The notes below the pieces were generated by a model. It worked only from the letters and a program-made list of their open reading frames with translations. It did not search any database and was not told the origin of the DNA. From UBA7662 sp943369355 (GTDB taxonomy: Bacteria > Bacteroidota > Bacteroidia > UBA7662): DNA of 64,000 bases. The translations under genes and the position numbers were made by a program. The stretch is from assembly GCA_943369355.1 (NCBI GenBank), contig CALRMX020000002.1, positions 124,001-188,000 on the forward strand, written 5' to 3'. Shown piece after piece: positions 62,415 through 64,000 of this stretch (within the stretch, counting starts at the first letter, position 1; every line of letters begins with the position of its first letter).

Positions 62415-64000
62415 TTATAAAAAACGGGCGGTCAGGCTCTTCTTGTTTTTGCGAAGTCCATTTCTATCGCCCAAATACAATAATTCCCCTCCGAACTTTC
62501 CACCTTCGGGGCCCAGATCTATCAAAAAATCGGCAGAGCGTATCACGTCCAAATTGTGCTCAATTACCAAAACTGTATTACCCCTGTCGACTAGTTCCTG
62601 TAATACTCCAAGCAGTACCCGCACGTCCTCAAAATGTAGTCCGGTAGTTGGTTCATCAAGTATGTAAAAGGTCTTTCCTGTATCGCGTTTCGATAATTCG
62701 GCAGCCAGCTTCACCCGTTGTGCCTCACCACCCGAAAGGGTAGTCGACGACTGACCCAATGTGACATAACCGAGGCCAACGTCTTGCAATGTTTTGATCT
62801 TACGCAAGATATTGGGCATACTACTGAAAAACTCCACAGCCTCATCAATCGGCATGTCGAGTACATCGCTAATCGATTTACCTCGGTAACGTACTTCGAG
62901 GGTTTCGCGGTTGTAGCGTTTCCCTTGACAGCTTTCGCAAATCACCGATACGTCGGGCAAGAAGTTCATTTCAATAACGCGCATGCCGCCACCACCACAG
63001 GTTTCACAACGTCCGCCTTTTACATTGAACGAAAAACGGCCGGGTTTATACCCCCTAATTTTTGCTTCAGGCAACTCGGCAAACAGGTTCCGGATATCCG
63101 AAAAAACTCCTGTATACGTGCTTGGATTGGAGCGTGGTGTTCGGCCGATGGGCGCTTGATCGATTTCAATCACCTTATCGACATGCTCTAAGCCTTCAAT
63201 TCGGCTGTAAGGCATGGGTTTTCGCCGACTGTTGTATAAATGCTGACTCAGGATTGGATAAAGCGTTTCGTTGATAAGGGTTGATTTCCCCGACCCCGAA
63301 ACGCCTGTGACAACAATAAACTGGCCCAATGGAAATACCACATCAATACTTTTGAGGTTGTTTCCTTTGGCGCCAAAGAGCTTTAAACACTGCTTACCCT
63401 GCTTGCGTGGCTCTCGAATCTCAATTTTTCGCTTTCCAGAGAGGTAGTCGGCCGTGAGCGTACGTTGCTGTACAAAATCGGCTGCCACCGACGATGCTAC
63501 TACCGTACCGCCGAACGCTCCAGCACCTGGACCAATATCGATTACATAGTCGCTTTCGCGTATCATGTCTTCGTCGTGCTCCACTACGATCACCGTATTG
63601 CCTGCATCCCTCAACTTTTTAAGACTTTCAATCAACCGGGCATTGTCGCGTTGGTGGAGACCAATACTGGGTTCGTCGAGTATGTACAACACTCCCACAA
63701 GCTGGGAGCCGATTTGCGTGGCCAAGCGTATGCGTTGCGATTCCCCGCCGGAGAGCGTATTTGAGCTGCGGTCGAGCGAAAGGTAACTAAGCCCTATATC
63801 GAGCAAAAAGCCCAACCGGGTGCGGATTTCTTTCAATACTTCTGTTGCTACTACGGCATTTCGGCCACTAAAATAGGTCGACAGCCCATCGACAAAAACG
63901 GCCAGTTCTGAAAGTTCTAGCTGGGCCAGTTCCGAAATATTTTTGCCGTTGATGCGGTAATGCAAGGCTTCCTGCTTCAGCCGTCCACCGTTACATTCGC
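62415..64000 (-). CDS. uvrA: Excinuclease ABC subunit A, C-terminal part (partial)
   Basis: Damage-recognition ATPase of nucleotide excision repair; about 527 residues visible, the gene continues past the window edge (the upstream codons read ECNGGRLKQEALHYR). Two ABC signature/Walker B blocks: TLSGGESQRIRLATQ with LDEPSIGLH, and TLSGGEAQRVKLAAE with LDEPTTGLH. Zinc finger CETCGGGG...CESCQGK and second Walker A GVSGSGKST are visible. Confidence 0.97.
   Translation of the reverse strand, partial: ECNGGRLKQEALHYRINGKNISELAQLELSELAVFVDGLSTYFSGRNAVVATEVLKEIRTRLGFLLDIGLSYLSLDRSSNTLSGGESQRIRLATQIGSQLVGVLYILDEPSIGLHQRDNARLIESLKKLRDAGNTVIVVEHDEDMIRESDYVIDIGPGAGAFGGTVVASSVAADFVQQRTLTADYLSGKRKIEIREPRKQGKQCLKLFGAKGNNLKSIDVVFPLGQFIVVTGVSGSGKSTLINETLYPILSQHLYNSRRKPMPYSRIEGLEHVDKVIEIDQAPIGRTPRSNPSTYTGVFSDIRNLFAELPEAKIRGYKPGRFSFNVKGGRCETCGGGGMRVIEMNFLPDVSVICESCQGKRYNRETLEVRYRGKSISDVLDMPIDEAVEFFSSMPNILRKIKTLQDVGLGYVTLGQSSTTLSGGEAQRVKLAAELSKRDTGKTFYILDEPTTGLHFEDVRVLLGVLQELVDRGNTVLVIEHNLDVIRSADFLIDLGPEGGKFGGELLYLGDRNGLRKNKKSLTARFL

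Noticed and set aside
1..64000. Search for insertion sequences, integrases, prophage genes and CRISPR arrays
   Set aside because: No transposase, integrase, phage structural or cas genes, and no repeat-spacer pattern were seen on reading through.

Overview
The window is chromosomal DNA of a member of the Bacteroidota, probably a free-living one; I would not name an order. The support is: four secreted proteins ending in type IX secretion (T9SS) sorting domains, two TonB-dependent receptors, small families I associate with this phylum (DUF5606, DUF5522, DUF3667), almost no Shine-Dalgarno sequences, and promoters of the Bacteroidota type (-7 box TAnnTTTG). Most of it is ordinary core genome. 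The exception is an AT-richer patch at about 49.0-51.0 kb that carries the 3' end of an RHS gene and small lipoprotein and membrane genes. I saw no insertion sequence, prophage, integrase or CRISPR array.

Layout. 0-2.1 kb: KdpE-like response regulator (cut by the window edge) and a KtrB/TrkH potassium channel. 2.1-5.2 kb: alpha-glucan phosphorylase behind a 470-bp leader with inverted repeats. 5.4-7.1 kb: a small basic ORF, a DUF1304 membrane protein and a periplasmic GDPD. 7.1-12.1 kb: guaB, pheS, a 3-hydroxyacyl-CoA dehydrogenase, a Rieske-like lipoprotein and an SRPBCC/GyrI-like fusion. 12.1-14.9 kb (minus strand): ECF sigma factor, small membrane protein, Spy-like membrane-anchored protein with a Pro/Gly tail, and a dihaem cytochrome c peroxidase. 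14.9-20 kb: murI, DUF5606, metG, a T9SS-exported esterase and tRNA-Arg(CCT). 20.2-23.8 kb: transglutaminase-like lipoprotein, Arr rifamycin ADP-ribosyltransferase, a 52-codon membrane ORF, and accessory envelope genes. 23.8-31 kb: dsbD-gmhA, hemN, oxyR, hemJ and yifB. 31-37.4 kb: DUF3667, two T9SS cargo proteins and a TonB receptor behind a cluster of dyads. 37.4-49 kb: CPA2 antiporter with a UspA-like tail, DUF389, a four-gene minus-strand operon (symporter, LOG-family protein, M23 peptidase, Bcp), a triple-repeat secreted protein, recR and a glycosyltransferase fusion. 49-52 kb: RHS remnant and trhO. 52.1-55.5 kb: cobalamin riboswitch operon (BtuB-like receptor, BtuG-like lipoprotein, DUF5522). 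55.5-62.3 kb: a 2234-residue T9SS cargo protein. 62.4-64 kb: C-terminal part of uvrA.

Genes that appear to work together. The cobalamin riboswitch, outer-membrane receptor and surface lipoprotein look like a complete B12 capture unit. hemN and hemJ are two steps of haem synthesis with the peroxide sensor OxyR between them. The sigma/small membrane/Spy-like trio resembles CnrH/CnrY/CnrX-type envelope sensing. guaB-pheS-dehydrogenase-Rieske-like lipoprotein are tightly packed.

The most general observation concerns transcription. At 11 genes a TAnnTTTG-like box lies 3-6 nt (eight times exactly 4 nt) before the ATG, which would put the transcript start on or next to the start codon. Leaderless mRNAs may therefore be common here. 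Other sites worth a look are a perfect 9-bp hairpin abutting the guaB ATG, the dyads before the TonB receptor at 35.05 kb, the Rieske-like protein without either His ligand, and the RHS remnant joined to the end of trhO.
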